A stretch of DNA of 38,031 nucleotides from a virus. The position numbers were made by a program, and so were the translations under genes. The DNA lies in the IMG/VR virus record IMGVR_UViG_3300042298_002127, positions 1 through 38,031 of that record; one strand, 5' to 3'. Under the pieces are notes generated by a model. It was not told where the DNA came from, searched no databases, and was given only the letters and a program-made list of their open reading frames with translations. Shown in pieces: positions 29,970 through 37,999 of the stretch (within the stretch, counting starts at the first letter, position 1; every line of letters starts with the position of its first letter).

Positions 29970-31471
29970 CCATCCTCCCCGTTGGCGACTACCGCCCCGA
30001 CCTCCCCGCGTATCTCGGCACGCACAGCACCATCGCCAACAACGTGTATTTCAAGCCGGATGGATCGGTGGGGCCGTTGAGAGCGGCGGTTACGTGGTCC
30101 AATCCTCTGACCCGCCCGGCTGGCGCGTTCCAGGCCCGCAACGGCGCTGGGACTGTGGTTCTCTACGTGGGACAAGAGAACTCCCGCGACCTCGCCGTGT
30201 ATCGCGGTTTCGCGTTCTCCCAGATGACCACGGCCACGGACATAGGTGTAGCGACGCTGTATTACCCGTGGCGGTTCACGCAGTTTGGGGATTACGTCTA
30301 CGCTTCCCACTGGTCGGGCGGGTTGTGGACGCATCCCACGGGCGCAACGGCGGCGTTCGCGCGAATTGCTGCAGCGCCGAGTGGCGCGCACATCGCCACG
30401 ATAGAGCCGGGCTTCCTGATGCTCGGCCACCTCAACGACAGCGCGGGCGAAAAGCCTTCCAGCCTGCGGTGGAGCGCGATCAACGACGCCACGGACTGGC
30501 CAACCGTCGGCTCCAGCGACGCGGCGAGCAAGCAGGCGGATGAACAGGAACTCCCGAACGGCGGGCGGATCATGGGCCTGCTTAGCGCCGTGGGTGGCGC
30601 GGCCGGTGCCGTGCTGGCCGAACGGGCGATCTACCGCATCGAATACGTGGGCGCTCCGGCGGTGTTCGCTTTCCGCGAGGTGGCGCGCGGGGTGGGCAGC
30701 GTGTGCCCGAACGGCGCCATCAGCGTCAACGGCGTGGCCTACTTCATCAGCGAGGACGGGTTTCAGCGGTTCGACGGCCAGAACGTAACGCCGATTGGGC
30801 AGGGGCGGGTAAGTGCCACGTTCTGGGCGGATGTTTCCCAAGAATACTTGCACCGCGTCTACGTGGCGCACGATCCCTTGCGCAAGGTGCTGGTGTGGGC
30901 ATACCCAACGCCCAGCGCCACATGGGGCGATCCGAATCGATGGTTGATCTACTCCTACGCCACGGATCGATGGAGCGCGGCAGACGACAGCGGCATTGCC
31001 GTGTCGGGGCTGTTCACGGCGCTAACCAACTTTATCGGCGTGGACTCGTTCGATGTGACGTTTGGCGTTTCTCCGGATAGCGTTGGCTTCCTGCTGGAAA
31101 GCCCTACGTTGAACGGCGGCGCCCCGATCCTCGGCGGGTTCGATACGTCCTATCGCCTGGTATATTTTACGGGCGCCAACCTGGCCGCGCGCATTGAAAC
31201 CGGCGAGACGGATGCGCAGGGCCAGCGGGTGTATGTGTCTGGTATCCGCCCCCTGACCGACGCGGGCACGTTGACGGCACAGGTGGGCCACCGCACGCGG
31301 TTCGCCGATGCGCTGGCCTACACCACTGCCCGCACGCGCGGCGCCGACTACACGGCCCCGGCCCGGATCGCCACGCGCTACGCCCGCGCCCGCGTGAACA
31401 TCCCTGCCGGCGCTCAGTGGACGTATCTTCAAGGCGCGGATGTGACCGTGCGGCAGGAGGGGCGGCGGTGA
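29966..31471 (+). CDS. P22 gp10-like tail hub / stabilisation protein
   Basis: A 501-residue protein. It begins with TTG overlapping the upstream stop (TTGA). TILPVGDYRPDLPAYLGTHST at the start, the repeated beta-propeller-like strands (PWRFTQFGDYVYASHWSGG; AYFISEDGFQRFDGQNV), and ISVNGVAYFI are typical of gp10-type tail accessory proteins, which join adaptor and tail needle or fibre. Length is near P22 gp10 (about 470). No other start makes a full domain. Confidence 0.82.
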   Translation: MTILPVGDYRPDLPAYLGTHSTIANNVYFKPDGSVGPLRAAVTWSNPLTRPAGAFQARNGAGTVVLYVGQENSRDLAVYRGFAFSQMTTATDIGVATLYYPWRFTQFGDYVYASHWSGGLWTHPTGATAAFARIAAAPSGAHIATIEPGFLMLGHLNDSAGEKPSSLRWSAINDATDWPTVGSSDAASKQADEQELPNGGRIMGLLSAVGGAAGAVLAERAIYRIEYVGAPAVFAFREVARGVGSVCPNGAISVNGVAYFISEDGFQRFDGQNVTPIGQGRVSATFWADVSQEYLHRVYVAHDPLRKVLVWAYPTPSATWGDPNRWLIYSYATDRWSAADDSGIAVSGLFTALTNFIGVDSFDVTFGVSPDSVGFLLESPTLNGGAPILGGFDTSYRLVYFTGANLAARIETGETDAQGQRVYVSGIRPLTDAGTLTAQVGHRTRFADALAYTTARTRGADYTAPARIATRYARARVNIPAGAQWTYLQGADVTVRQEGRR

Positions 31472-31803
31472 GCTACCTCCCCCCAGCCGAACGCCCGAAC
31501 GGCAACGATGTGTCGTCACTGGTGCGCCACCTTGTGGACGTGGCGCGCGGCGTGCGGCTGCTGTTTCAGGGGAAAACCAACAATGTTGGTGAAATTACCC
31601 TAACCGCCAACACGACGACAACGACGCTATCTGACCGGCGCTTGACGGTGGGCAGCTTTGTGGCGTTCGACCCCATGACGGCGAACGCGGCGGCGGATGT
31701 GCCGTATGTGCTGGCGGCTAACCGCAACAACCTTGCGTGGACGTTGACGCACAGCAACGCGGCGACGACCGACCGCACGTTTCGCTATGTGATCGTGGGA
31801 TGA
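31468..31803 (+). CDS. Small structural protein
   Basis: A 111-residue protein starting GTG (GTGA overlap). A short N-terminal helix is followed by a beta domain (GEITLTANTTTTTLSDRRLTV ... FDPMTANAA) that recalls small fibre-like domains in phage virions. Position suggests a tail accessory protein. No specific function was recognised. Confidence 0.65.
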   Translation: MSYLPPAERPNGNDVSSLVRHLVDVARGVRLLFQGKTNNVGEITLTANTTTTTLSDRRLTVGSFVAFDPMTANAAADVPYVLAANRNNLAWTLTHSNAATTDRTFRYVIVG

Positions 31804-32207
31804 ACGTGGCACAGGTTCCAGCCCAGCACGTTGACCGCGTGTGGCCGATGGTGGGGCCGTTCATCGCCTCGGCGCTAGCCCATAGCGCGGGGCACATGCG
31901 GACGGAAGACGTTCGCGCGGAGGTGGCGCGCGGGCATCGGCAGTTGTGGATTGCCAGCGAGGGCGGGCCAATCCGGGCCGTGTGCGTAACCCGCATTGCT
32001 CAGTATCCGGCGACCCGCGCGTTGTGGATTCAGGAGAGCGGCGGGACGTTGGATGCGGTGCAACATTTCTGGCCGCATCTAGTGGAATTTGGTAAAGAAT
32101 GGGGCTGCGAAACCGTCTGCTTCATGGGGCGGCGCGGCTGGTCTAGAAGCGGGGTGCTTCCGCCGGAACTCAAGCACGTGTCTGACTTCTGGGTTGCGGA
32201 GATTTAA
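31800..32207 (+). CDS. GNAT-like phage protein
   Basis: A 135-residue protein with the strand-helix pattern of GNAT acetyltransferases: HVDRVWPMVGPFIASAL, LWIASEGGPIRAVCVTRI and WGCETVCFMGRRGWSRSG. This is a family I recall in podovirus tail operons beside ejection proteins. Whether it retains acetyl-CoA binding is unclear, as the pyrophosphate loop is poor. The ATG overlaps the upstream stop. Confidence 0.7.
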   Translation: MNVAQVPAQHVDRVWPMVGPFIASALAHSAGHMRTEDVRAEVARGHRQLWIASEGGPIRAVCVTRIAQYPATRALWIQESGGTLDAVQHFWPHLVEFGKEWGCETVCFMGRRGWSRSGVLPPELKHVSDFWVAEI

Positions 32208-32209
32208 CC

Positions 32210-32956
32210 ATGTCGCAGGAAGAACGCACTTCCACCGTTGCCACGAATACGGCGCCTTGGAGCGTGCAGCAGCCTTATCTGGAGCGCGGCTTCCAGCAAG
32301 CCGGCGGGCTGTTGGATCAGGGGCCGCAGACCTATTACCCCGGCCAGACGGTGGTGGATCAAAGCGCGGCCACGGCAACGGGGCAGGGCGCGGCGATGGA
32401 TAGCGCCGGCCTGTCCAACACGCTGCGCAACTACACGGCCGGCGGCGGGTTCCTGAGTGCTGGCAACCCCTACTTTTCCGGCATGGTCGACCAGATTGGC
32501 CGCGCAATCCGGCCGAACATTGACAGCACGTTTGCGGCAACCGGCCGACTGGGCAGCGGCGCGCATGCCAATGCCTACGCCTCGGCCATGGCGGACAAGG
32601 CGGGCTCGCTGGCGTTCCAGAACTACGGCGCCGAGCGGGCGAACCAGATGGCTGCGGGCCAAGACTACAGTGCCCCGCAGGCGATGATGGGCGTGGGCCA
32701 GGCGCAGGAAGGCCGGGGCCGCGAGTTTATTGCAGACGCCATGAACCGTTGGAACTTCGCGCAGAACGCCCAGCAGCAGGCCCTAAACAACTACATGAAC
32801 ATCGTGGGCAATCGGTCGTATGGCGGGGCGCAGACTTCGCAGCAGCCCTACACAGTGAACCCCATGATGCAGGGCATCGGCACCGGCATTGCGGGGCTTG
32901 GGGCGCTGGGTGCGTTGGGGCAGGGAATGCCCGGCTTGCTTAGCCTGTTCCGGTAG
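32210..32956 (+). CDS. Ejection/DNA-transfer protein (P22 gp7-like position)
   Basis: A 248-residue protein. AAWS-type N terminus (TAPWSVQQPYLERGFQQAGGLL), then helical stretches (GSGAHANAYASAMADKAGSLAFQNYGAER) and a glycine-rich hydrophobic end (GIGTGIAGLGALGALGQGMPGLLSLF). These fit the smallest of the three podoviral ejection proteins, which cross the host membrane with DNA. GGAG lies about 8 bases before the ATG. Confidence 0.7.
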   Translation: MSQEERTSTVATNTAPWSVQQPYLERGFQQAGGLLDQGPQTYYPGQTVVDQSAATATGQGAAMDSAGLSNTLRNYTAGGGFLSAGNPYFSGMVDQIGRAIRPNIDSTFAATGRLGSGAHANAYASAMADKAGSLAFQNYGAERANQMAAGQDYSAPQAMMGVGQAQEGRGREFIADAMNRWNFAQNAQQQALNNYMNIVGNRSYGGAQTSQQPYTVNPMMQGIGTGIAGLGALGALGQGMPGLLSLFR

Positions 32957-32965
32957 GAGGCGCGC

Positions 32966-34237
32966 ATGTCGTGGTTTGATCGATTCGACCCCAGCACCCC
33001 GCAGGGGATGCAGCTTGCGGGCCTCCTCGGCGGGCTCAACGCGATGGGCGCCGGGTTGCTACAGGCAGGCGCGCCGCGCCCTGTAGGGCAGCCGGGGCCG
33101 ACGCTGGGCGATGCCTTCGGGGCGTTCGGGCAGGGGCAGCAGCGCGGCATGATGACGGCCAAGGCGCAGCGCGATTTGCAGGCGATGCAAGCGTTCGGGC
33201 AGGCGTTGGCTCCCGATGCGGACTTGGCAAAGCTGTCGCCTTCGGCTGCGGCGTTGCGGGCGTCTATCCCTGAGAACATGCGCGGCGTGATCGGTGCCCT
33301 GCCGTCCGACATGCAGGCGCAGACCGTGGCGAAGTTGATGACGCGCAAGACGAACCCGAAAGACAACCTGATGGAAGTCAACGGGACCATCGTGGACGTG
33401 AGCAGCGGCCAGCCTCGCCCCTTGATGCGGGTGCCGCGCATCATGGACCCGGAGGAAGAGGCCCAGCAGCGGCGCATTCGTGCGGCTAGCGCTACGCGCG
33501 TGGATATGCGGCTGCCTGCGGCCGAAAGTGAGTTTGAGAAGAATTACGGCAAGGGTTTGGCCGATCAGGCGTTGAAGGTGCTGCAAGACGCGGACAAGGC
33601 CACGGCTACGCAGATGACGCTTTCCCGCATGCAAGAACTGTTGCCGCAAATCACGGCGGGGCGGCTCGGGCCGGCACTTACGACGATTACCGGCTTTGCG
33701 CAGGCGGTGGGTATGTCGCCGGAATCGCTGGAACGAATGGGGCTGCCGAAAAGCGCCACATCAAACGAAATGTTCCAGATGCTTGCGGCTAAGTTGACGG
33801 CCGCGAACATCGGCGGCGAGGGCGGTGTGCCTGCGGCAAACTTCTCGAACGCCGACATGGAATTCGTGAAGCAGATGGAGGCGAACCTTTCCCGCCGGCC
33901 TGAGACAATTGGGCTTGCGTTGGAGGCGCGGCAGAAGATCGCCGAACGGTCGGTTGAAGCTGCGCAGTCGTGGAACGCGGCGCGCGCTGACGGCAAGACG
34001 TTCGATCGGTGGCAACAGGAATGGAAGCGTTACGTGAACGCTAACCCGCTTTTCGCCGGATCGGAGTGGCGCCCGGCGGCGGCCGGCATGGCGACCCCCG
34101 CGCGCCCCGGCTTGCAAGCGGAGCCTCCCCCTAATCCTGCGGCGCCCGCAAGGATCATGTCGCCGCAGCAGTATCAGGCATTACCAAGCGGAACGCAGTT
34201 CATCGCCCCTGACGGTTCTGTGCGGGTAAAGCCATGA
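32966..34237 (+). CDS. Internal virion / ejection protein
   Basis: A 423-residue, helix-rich protein. A short hydrophobic N-terminal part (GMQLAGLLGGLNAMGAGLL) is followed by long helices rich in A, E, K and Q. The C terminus includes RIMSPQQYQALPSGTQFIAPDGSVRVKP, a motif that I recall at the end of phage internal proteins. Position and composition match the second ejection protein of P22-like phages. GGAGG lies 5 bases before the ATG. Confidence 0.75.
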   Translation: MSWFDRFDPSTPQGMQLAGLLGGLNAMGAGLLQAGAPRPVGQPGPTLGDAFGAFGQGQQRGMMTAKAQRDLQAMQAFGQALAPDADLAKLSPSAAALRASIPENMRGVIGALPSDMQAQTVAKLMTRKTNPKDNLMEVNGTIVDVSSGQPRPLMRVPRIMDPEEEAQQRRIRAASATRVDMRLPAAESEFEKNYGKGLADQALKVLQDADKATATQMTLSRMQELLPQITAGRLGPALTTITGFAQAVGMSPESLERMGLPKSATSNEMFQMLAAKLTAANIGGEGGVPAANFSNADMEFVKQMEANLSRRPETIGLALEARQKIAERSVEAAQSWNAARADGKTFDRWQQEWKRYVNANPLFAGSEWRPAAAGMATPARPGLQAEPPPNPAAPARIMSPQQYQALPSGTQFIAPDGSVRVKP

Positions 34238-36351
34238 GCGGCGCGCAAACCAATTGGTGGGAAGCCGCGCCCCTTGTCGGTGCCCAGCCCCCGCCGTCTC
34301 CGGCAGCCGTCGCGCCGGGCAACTGGTGGGAAGCAGCGCCACTTGCACCTGGCCCGCGCGAGATTGAACCTGTCCTAACCTCCGGCATCATGGACGACCG
34401 CGCACGCGCGGCGCCGGCCCGCACCATCGCCAACGCCTCGCTATTCCCGAACCTGAAAGACCGCATCCCCGTTTTTGCAAAGGCCATGGGCATTCCGGCC
34501 GAGCGGTTCGCCATTGCAGACGGGGATATCGTCTATTCCGACGAACGCAACCCGAACCTGTTTTACAGGGTGGAGCCGTCCGTTGTCGGCGCCAAGGGCC
34601 CGGCGGATGCGCTGGGGCGCGTTGGCTCCTACATGGCGGGCAGCGTCGGGCCGGCGATCCCGGCGGTGGCAGGAATGGCGGCGGGGTTGGCGACCTCGCG
34701 CATGGGTGCGCCGGGATCGGTAACAGCGGCGACGGCGGCGAGCGGGGCAGGGGACGTGTTCCGGCAATCGCTGGGCCAAGCCATCAACGCAGGCGACCCC
34801 ACCAATATTGATTGGCTGAACGTCGCCGGGCAGGCGGCGCTTGGCGGCATTGGGCAGGCAGCCGGGCGCGGCTTGGAGGCGCTTTACAACCGTGCTCCGG
34901 CAGGCTTGGCGGCAGCCGACAAGCAATGGTTTCGCGACCCCGCCAACGTGGCGCAAGCGCGGGCCAACGCGGCGCTACTCCAGCGCGAGGGGATCACGGC
35001 CATGCAGGGGCCGGTGACGAACCGGGGAAGCCTGTTGCACGCCGACCGGCAGATGATGCGCAACGCCAACACGGCAGATCCGATGCGGGAGGCGGTGCGG
35101 CGGATTAACATGGACGAGGTGCCGGCGGCGGCGGAGCGGGCGGCGTCGAGGATTGCGCCGAACCAAGGGGTAGACCAGACGGCGCGGGCGGTGCGGGAGG
35201 CGGCGGAACCCGTGATTGAGGCGCCACGCGCGGCGGGCAATGCGGCGGCAACCCCGTTTTATCGGCAGGCTGAGAGTGGCGCACAGACGTGGACACCTGA
35301 ACTGGCGCAGATTGCCGATGCCCCTGCGTTCAAATCGGCGCTTCGGGAGGCATCGCAGACATACGCCAACAAATTCGGCAAGCCGGCCCCCGATGTTCCG
35401 AATTTCCAGCTGCTTGATTTGGTCAAAAAGCAACTTGACGCCGAGTATGACGCTGCCGGTTCCGCCGTGATGCCTGCCGCACGAGCAAGCCGGAGCGGTA
35501 TCGATGACGTCCGCAAGCGGCTGGTCTCTGCCATGGAGGACCTTTATCCCACTTACGCCCAAGGCAAGGCGGTTGCACAGCCCGGCATGCAGGCATCGGC
35601 GCGGCTGCGCGAAGGCGTTCTTGGCGACGTGGCGAACGTTGGCCCGGATGCCCCGGCCCCGACTGTGCTGGGCAAGTTGTTTGACCCCGGCCGCACCTCT
35701 CCGGCGGCTATAGCTGAAAGCCGCGCCGCATTCGCAGCAGCAGGGCGTGGCGCGCAGTTTGAAGAGGCATTCGCGGCCTACGTCCGCAACGTCGCGGACC
35801 AAGCACAGCGCACCCTTGCCAGCGGCGACACCGGCAACGTGGCGGGCAAAATTTACGCTGAACTATTCAGCACTGAAACCAAGCGGAACGCCGTGGCTGC
35901 GGCGCTGGGGGGGCGGAACACGCCGGCTTATCAGCAATTCGCAGAAACAATGCGTGCGATGGAAATTGCATCCCGCATCCCGGCCATGGGTTCGCAGACG
36001 GCCACGGACGTGGGGCAGATTGGCGCGGTGGCGTCTCCTGCCGCCCGCACCGTGGCGGCGCCTCTGCGGCTTCTCAGCCCGTCCACGTGGGCGAATTGGG
36101 GCAACCGGCTGGCCGATGCCATCGAAACCCGTTCCGCCTCCAATGCGGCGCTACGCACGGCCACGAACTACGCGGCGGGGCCTGCGATGAACGGCGCGAT
36201 GATGGAAAGCATCAGGATCATGAATCCTGCGATGGCGGGCCTTTTAACCGCAGGGGCGCGGGGTGGCGTTGGAGTGCTTTCCGGGCTGTTGCCTGGCGCG
36301 CCCAACGAAACAGGCTGGCAACCGTATCAGCCGCCACTGCCGCGCCCATGA
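34234..36351 (+). CDS. Large internal virion / ejection protein
   Basis: A 705-residue protein, the third and largest ejection protein. The N terminus carries NWWEAAPL twice (residues 7-14 and 30-37). A hydrophobic segment (GPAIPAVAGMAAGLATSRMG) near residue 140 and helix-rich sequence follow, with another hydrophobic stretch near residue 660 (MAGLLTAGARGGVGVLSGLL). Such proteins form a trans-envelope conduit for DNA in podoviruses. No lytic transglycosylase motif is evident. The ATG overlaps the upstream stop. Confidence 0.75.
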   Translation: MSGAQTNWWEAAPLVGAQPPPSPAAVAPGNWWEAAPLAPGPREIEPVLTSGIMDDRARAAPARTIANASLFPNLKDRIPVFAKAMGIPAERFAIADGDIVYSDERNPNLFYRVEPSVVGAKGPADALGRVGSYMAGSVGPAIPAVAGMAAGLATSRMGAPGSVTAATAASGAGDVFRQSLGQAINAGDPTNIDWLNVAGQAALGGIGQAAGRGLEALYNRAPAGLAAADKQWFRDPANVAQARANAALLQREGITAMQGPVTNRGSLLHADRQMMRNANTADPMREAVRRINMDEVPAAAERAASRIAPNQGVDQTARAVREAAEPVIEAPRAAGNAAATPFYRQAESGAQTWTPELAQIADAPAFKSALREASQTYANKFGKPAPDVPNFQLLDLVKKQLDAEYDAAGSAVMPAARASRSGIDDVRKRLVSAMEDLYPTYAQGKAVAQPGMQASARLREGVLGDVANVGPDAPAPTVLGKLFDPGRTSPAAIAESRAAFAAAGRGAQFEEAFAAYVRNVADQAQRTLASGDTGNVAGKIYAELFSTETKRNAVAAALGGRNTPAYQQFAETMRAMEIASRIPAMGSQTATDVGQIGAVASPAARTVAAPLRLLSPSTWANWGNRLADAIETRSASNAALRTATNYAAGPAMNGAMMESIRIMNPAMAGLLTAGARGGVGVLSGLLPGAPNETGWQPYQPPLPRP

Positions 36352-36469
36352 ACACCACAGCCCCTAAGATCATCCCGCCGCCGATCCCAAACGGCGCCAA
36401 GGCCAATCCGGCCAAGAAAAAGCCGCCGGCTATCGGCCACGCTTTGCGCGCCCTGGAGTAATCACTCAT
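36218..36469 (-). CDS. Possible antisense two-span membrane protein
   Basis: An 83-residue frame on the opposite strand, overlapping the end of the large ejection gene. Residues 11-48 form two hydrophobic helices (WPIAGGFFLAGLALAPF; MILGAVVFMGAAVAADTV), and GGAGG lies about 11 bases before the ATG. The helix pair looks like a real membrane hairpin, but strand and overlap argue against it. Given low weight. Confidence 0.25.
   Translation of the reverse strand: MSDYSRARKAWPIAGGFFLAGLALAPFGIGGGMILGAVVFMGAAVAADTVASLFRWARQATARKALQRHPAPLRLKGPPSQDS
36348..36461 (+). CDS. Possible 37-residue basic peptide
   Basis: A frame reading MNTTAPKIIPPPIPNGAKAN and ending HALRALE, proline- and lysine-rich. 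Its ATGA overlap with the ejection gene stop supports it, but no ribosome site is seen, and the same DNA encodes a plausible membrane protein on the other strand (36218-36469). Only one is likely to be functional. Confidence 0.4.
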   Translation: MNTTAPKIIPPPIPNGAKANPAKKKPPAIGHALRALE

Positions 36470-36890
36470 GTCTCAAATCTCCTCCTGGTCAAGCACCGCC
36501 GCCAGCAACAACAGCACTCCGCCGGATGGCTGGCCCGAAGGCATGGCGGTTGCGGACGTGAACAACACCGGCCGCGAGATGATGGCGGCAATCAGAACGT
36601 GGTGGCAGTTTCTTTCGCCCACCGTGACGGCGGCAGGCACGGCAGACGCGCTGACGCTCACGTATAGCCCGGCGCCGGCCAGCCTCTACGCGGGGCTTAC
36701 GCTCGCCTTCTACAAGCAGGCATCGGACAACACCGGGGCAGTGACGCTCAACGTCAACGGCCTCGGCGTGAAGAACGTGGTGAAGCGCGACGGCTCCACG
36801 GCGCTGGGTGCCGCCGACCTCAAGGCCAATACGCTCTATCAGGTCTCGTATGACGGCACCTCGTTTCGTGTGTGGCAGACGGGCGTCTAA
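36468..36890 (+). CDS. Fibre-tip-like structural protein
   Basis: A 140-residue protein. The N-terminal region (PPDGWPEGMAVADVNNTGREMMAAIRTWW) is a motif that I recall from phage tail fibre proteins, and the rest (SLYAGLTLAFYKQASDNTGAVTLNVNGLG ... LYQVSYDGTSFRVW) is a beta domain common at fibre ends. It would be a short fibre or tip. GGAG lies 9 bases before the ATG. Confidence 0.75.
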   Translation: MSQISSWSSTAASNNSTPPDGWPEGMAVADVNNTGREMMAAIRTWWQFLSPTVTAAGTADALTLTYSPAPASLYAGLTLAFYKQASDNTGAVTLNVNGLGVKNVVKRDGSTALGAADLKANTLYQVSYDGTSFRVWQTGV

Positions 36891-36967
36891 GCGCTAATAA
36901 TGCGTCAATGTAACGCAAATGTGATGTTTTCGCCTGTAGGTTGTGGAAGTGCTAAGGGTTTTGTCCG

Positions 36968-37225
36968 ATGAGTGAGACGGCGGTTAACAACTGGCATTTA
37001 GACAAACGGGTGAACGTCTCCATCATCCTCGTCCTATTGGGCCAACTCATTCTTGGCGCATGGTATGCGTCGAAAATGGAAAGCCGCGTGGCGGTTGTGG
37101 AAGAAAAGGTGGTGAACCTCCAGCGTAACGAGGACGAGGACCGCAAGACGGCGGCGGCGATCAAGGAAGATTTGCGCGAAATCAAAACGATGTTGCGTGT
37201 GTTGTCAGACAAGGAGCGACGCTAA
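36968..37225 (+). CDS. Single-span membrane protein with coiled coil, lysis-associated
   Basis: An 85-residue protein: WHLDKRVNVS, a transmembrane helix at about 16-35 (IILVLLGQLILGAWY), then a coiled coil (MESRVAVVEEKVVNLQRNEDE). I recall this WHLDKRV-TM-coiled-coil form from phage lysis regions. It may be an accessory (antiholin or spanin-like) or the holin itself. The 77-base gap upstream is A+T-rich and may hold a promoter. Its TAA overlaps the next ATG (TAATG). Confidence 0.7.
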   Translation: MSETAVNNWHLDKRVNVSIILVLLGQLILGAWYASKMESRVAVVEEKVVNLQRNEDEDRKTAAAIKEDLREIKTMLRVLSDKERR

Positions 37226-37395
37226 TGGAATACATCGTTTCCCGCCTTCGTGAGCCTTCCACTTACGCCGGGATGGCTGCCATCGTGGCGGCGTTCGGGC
37301 TGGCGGTGCCGGCTGAGTGGGTGCAGGCGCTGTCCGCCCTCGGCGTGGCCGTGGGGGGCGTGGTGGCGGTGGTGATGCGGGAGCGGGGCGCCTAG
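37225..37395 (+). CDS. Probable holin, two-span small membrane protein
   Basis: A 56-residue protein with two hydrophobic helices (about 14-29 and 34-50: MAAIVAAFGLAVPAEWVQAL, GVAVGGVVAVVMR) and short polar ends, the form of small phage holins, which make holes in the inner membrane at the end of infection. Its start overlaps the upstream stop, and its TAG stop forms part of the palindrome CTAG shared with the convergent gene on the minus strand. Confidence 0.65.
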   Translation: MEYIVSRLREPSTYAGMAAIVAAFGLAVPAEWVQALSALGVAVGGVVAVVMRERGA

Positions 37396-37628
37396 CCCCG
37401 ATCCTCTACGTAATGCGTCGGCACCCCGGCTAGCGCGTGGGTTCGATGCAACGCCGAATCCGCCCGCCAGCCGTCGCCTTCCGGCCCGCCCCACATGCCG
37501 CGCCATACGTGGCCATCGTGCCATGCCAAGATGTGGACGCGATACATGTCGCGCGGGTAATCGGCCAGCGGGCGGATGCGGGCGTGCTGGGTGGGGGTTA
37601 GCTCGAACGGAGGGTTTGTGTCGTCCAT
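37392..37628 (-). CDS. Small phage protein of unknown function
   Basis: A 78-residue protein (MDDTNPPFELTPTQHARIRP; then YRVHILAWHDGHVWRGMWGG). The ATG at 37628 overlaps the stop of its upstream neighbour by one base (TGATG). The stop overlaps the holin stop by 4 bases (CTAG), so the two operons converge tail to tail. Tryptophan-rich; no family was recognised. Confidence 0.65.
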   Translation of the reverse strand: MDDTNPPFELTPTQHARIRPLADYPRDMYRVHILAWHDGHVWRGMWGGPEGDGWRADSALHRTHALAGVPTHYVEDRG

Positions 37629-37999
37629 CACAGCCCCTCCGCCTTGGCGCGGGCGAGGGCGGCGCGGGCAACAGGCCCAAGGCACGCATCAATGGCTGCG
37701 TCGATTTCCGCGTGCGACGTTCCCGGCACATGCCGCAGCATGTTCACGCGTAGGACAGCGGATAGCTTTGTGAAGGCGATACCGATGGCGTCGCGTTCGT
37801 TCTTCCGGCGATGGGCAACATCTTCGAATAGCTGCACCTTCTGGCACCATTCGCTGGCCTCCGCCCGCGCCACCTCCGCCCGCAGGGTGGCGAGTTCGGT
37901 GGGGGTGGCGACGGGCTGGGTCGTTCGCGACAACTGCCCCAACTGGCGTGCAGCAGTCAGCAGTAAATTCGGCACGTAGACGGCGCGCTCCTGCGCCAT
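37628..37999 (-). CDS. Helical phage protein; start uncertain, may run past the window edge
   Basis: About 123 residues from the ATG at 37999 (GGAGG 11 bases upstream). The frame stays open to 38031, with LLEAADFMAQERAV before it, so a TTG at 38017 or a start beyond the window is possible. Joining position 1 to 38031 puts the in-frame TAA of the gene at 2-496 just upstream, which would close the frame. A helical coiled-coil segment (TELATLRAEVARAEASEWCQ) is clear. No family was recognised. Confidence 0.6.
   Translation of the reverse strand: MAQERAVYVPNLLLTAARQLGQLSRTTQPVATPTELATLRAEVARAEASEWCQKVQLFEDVAHRRKNERDAIGIAFTKLSAVLRVNMLRHVPGTSHAEIDAAIDACLGPVARAALARAKAEGL

Noticed and set aside
29711-30871. 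Minus-strand 386-residue reading frame
   Set aside because: Antisense to the gp10-like gene with no recognisable domain.
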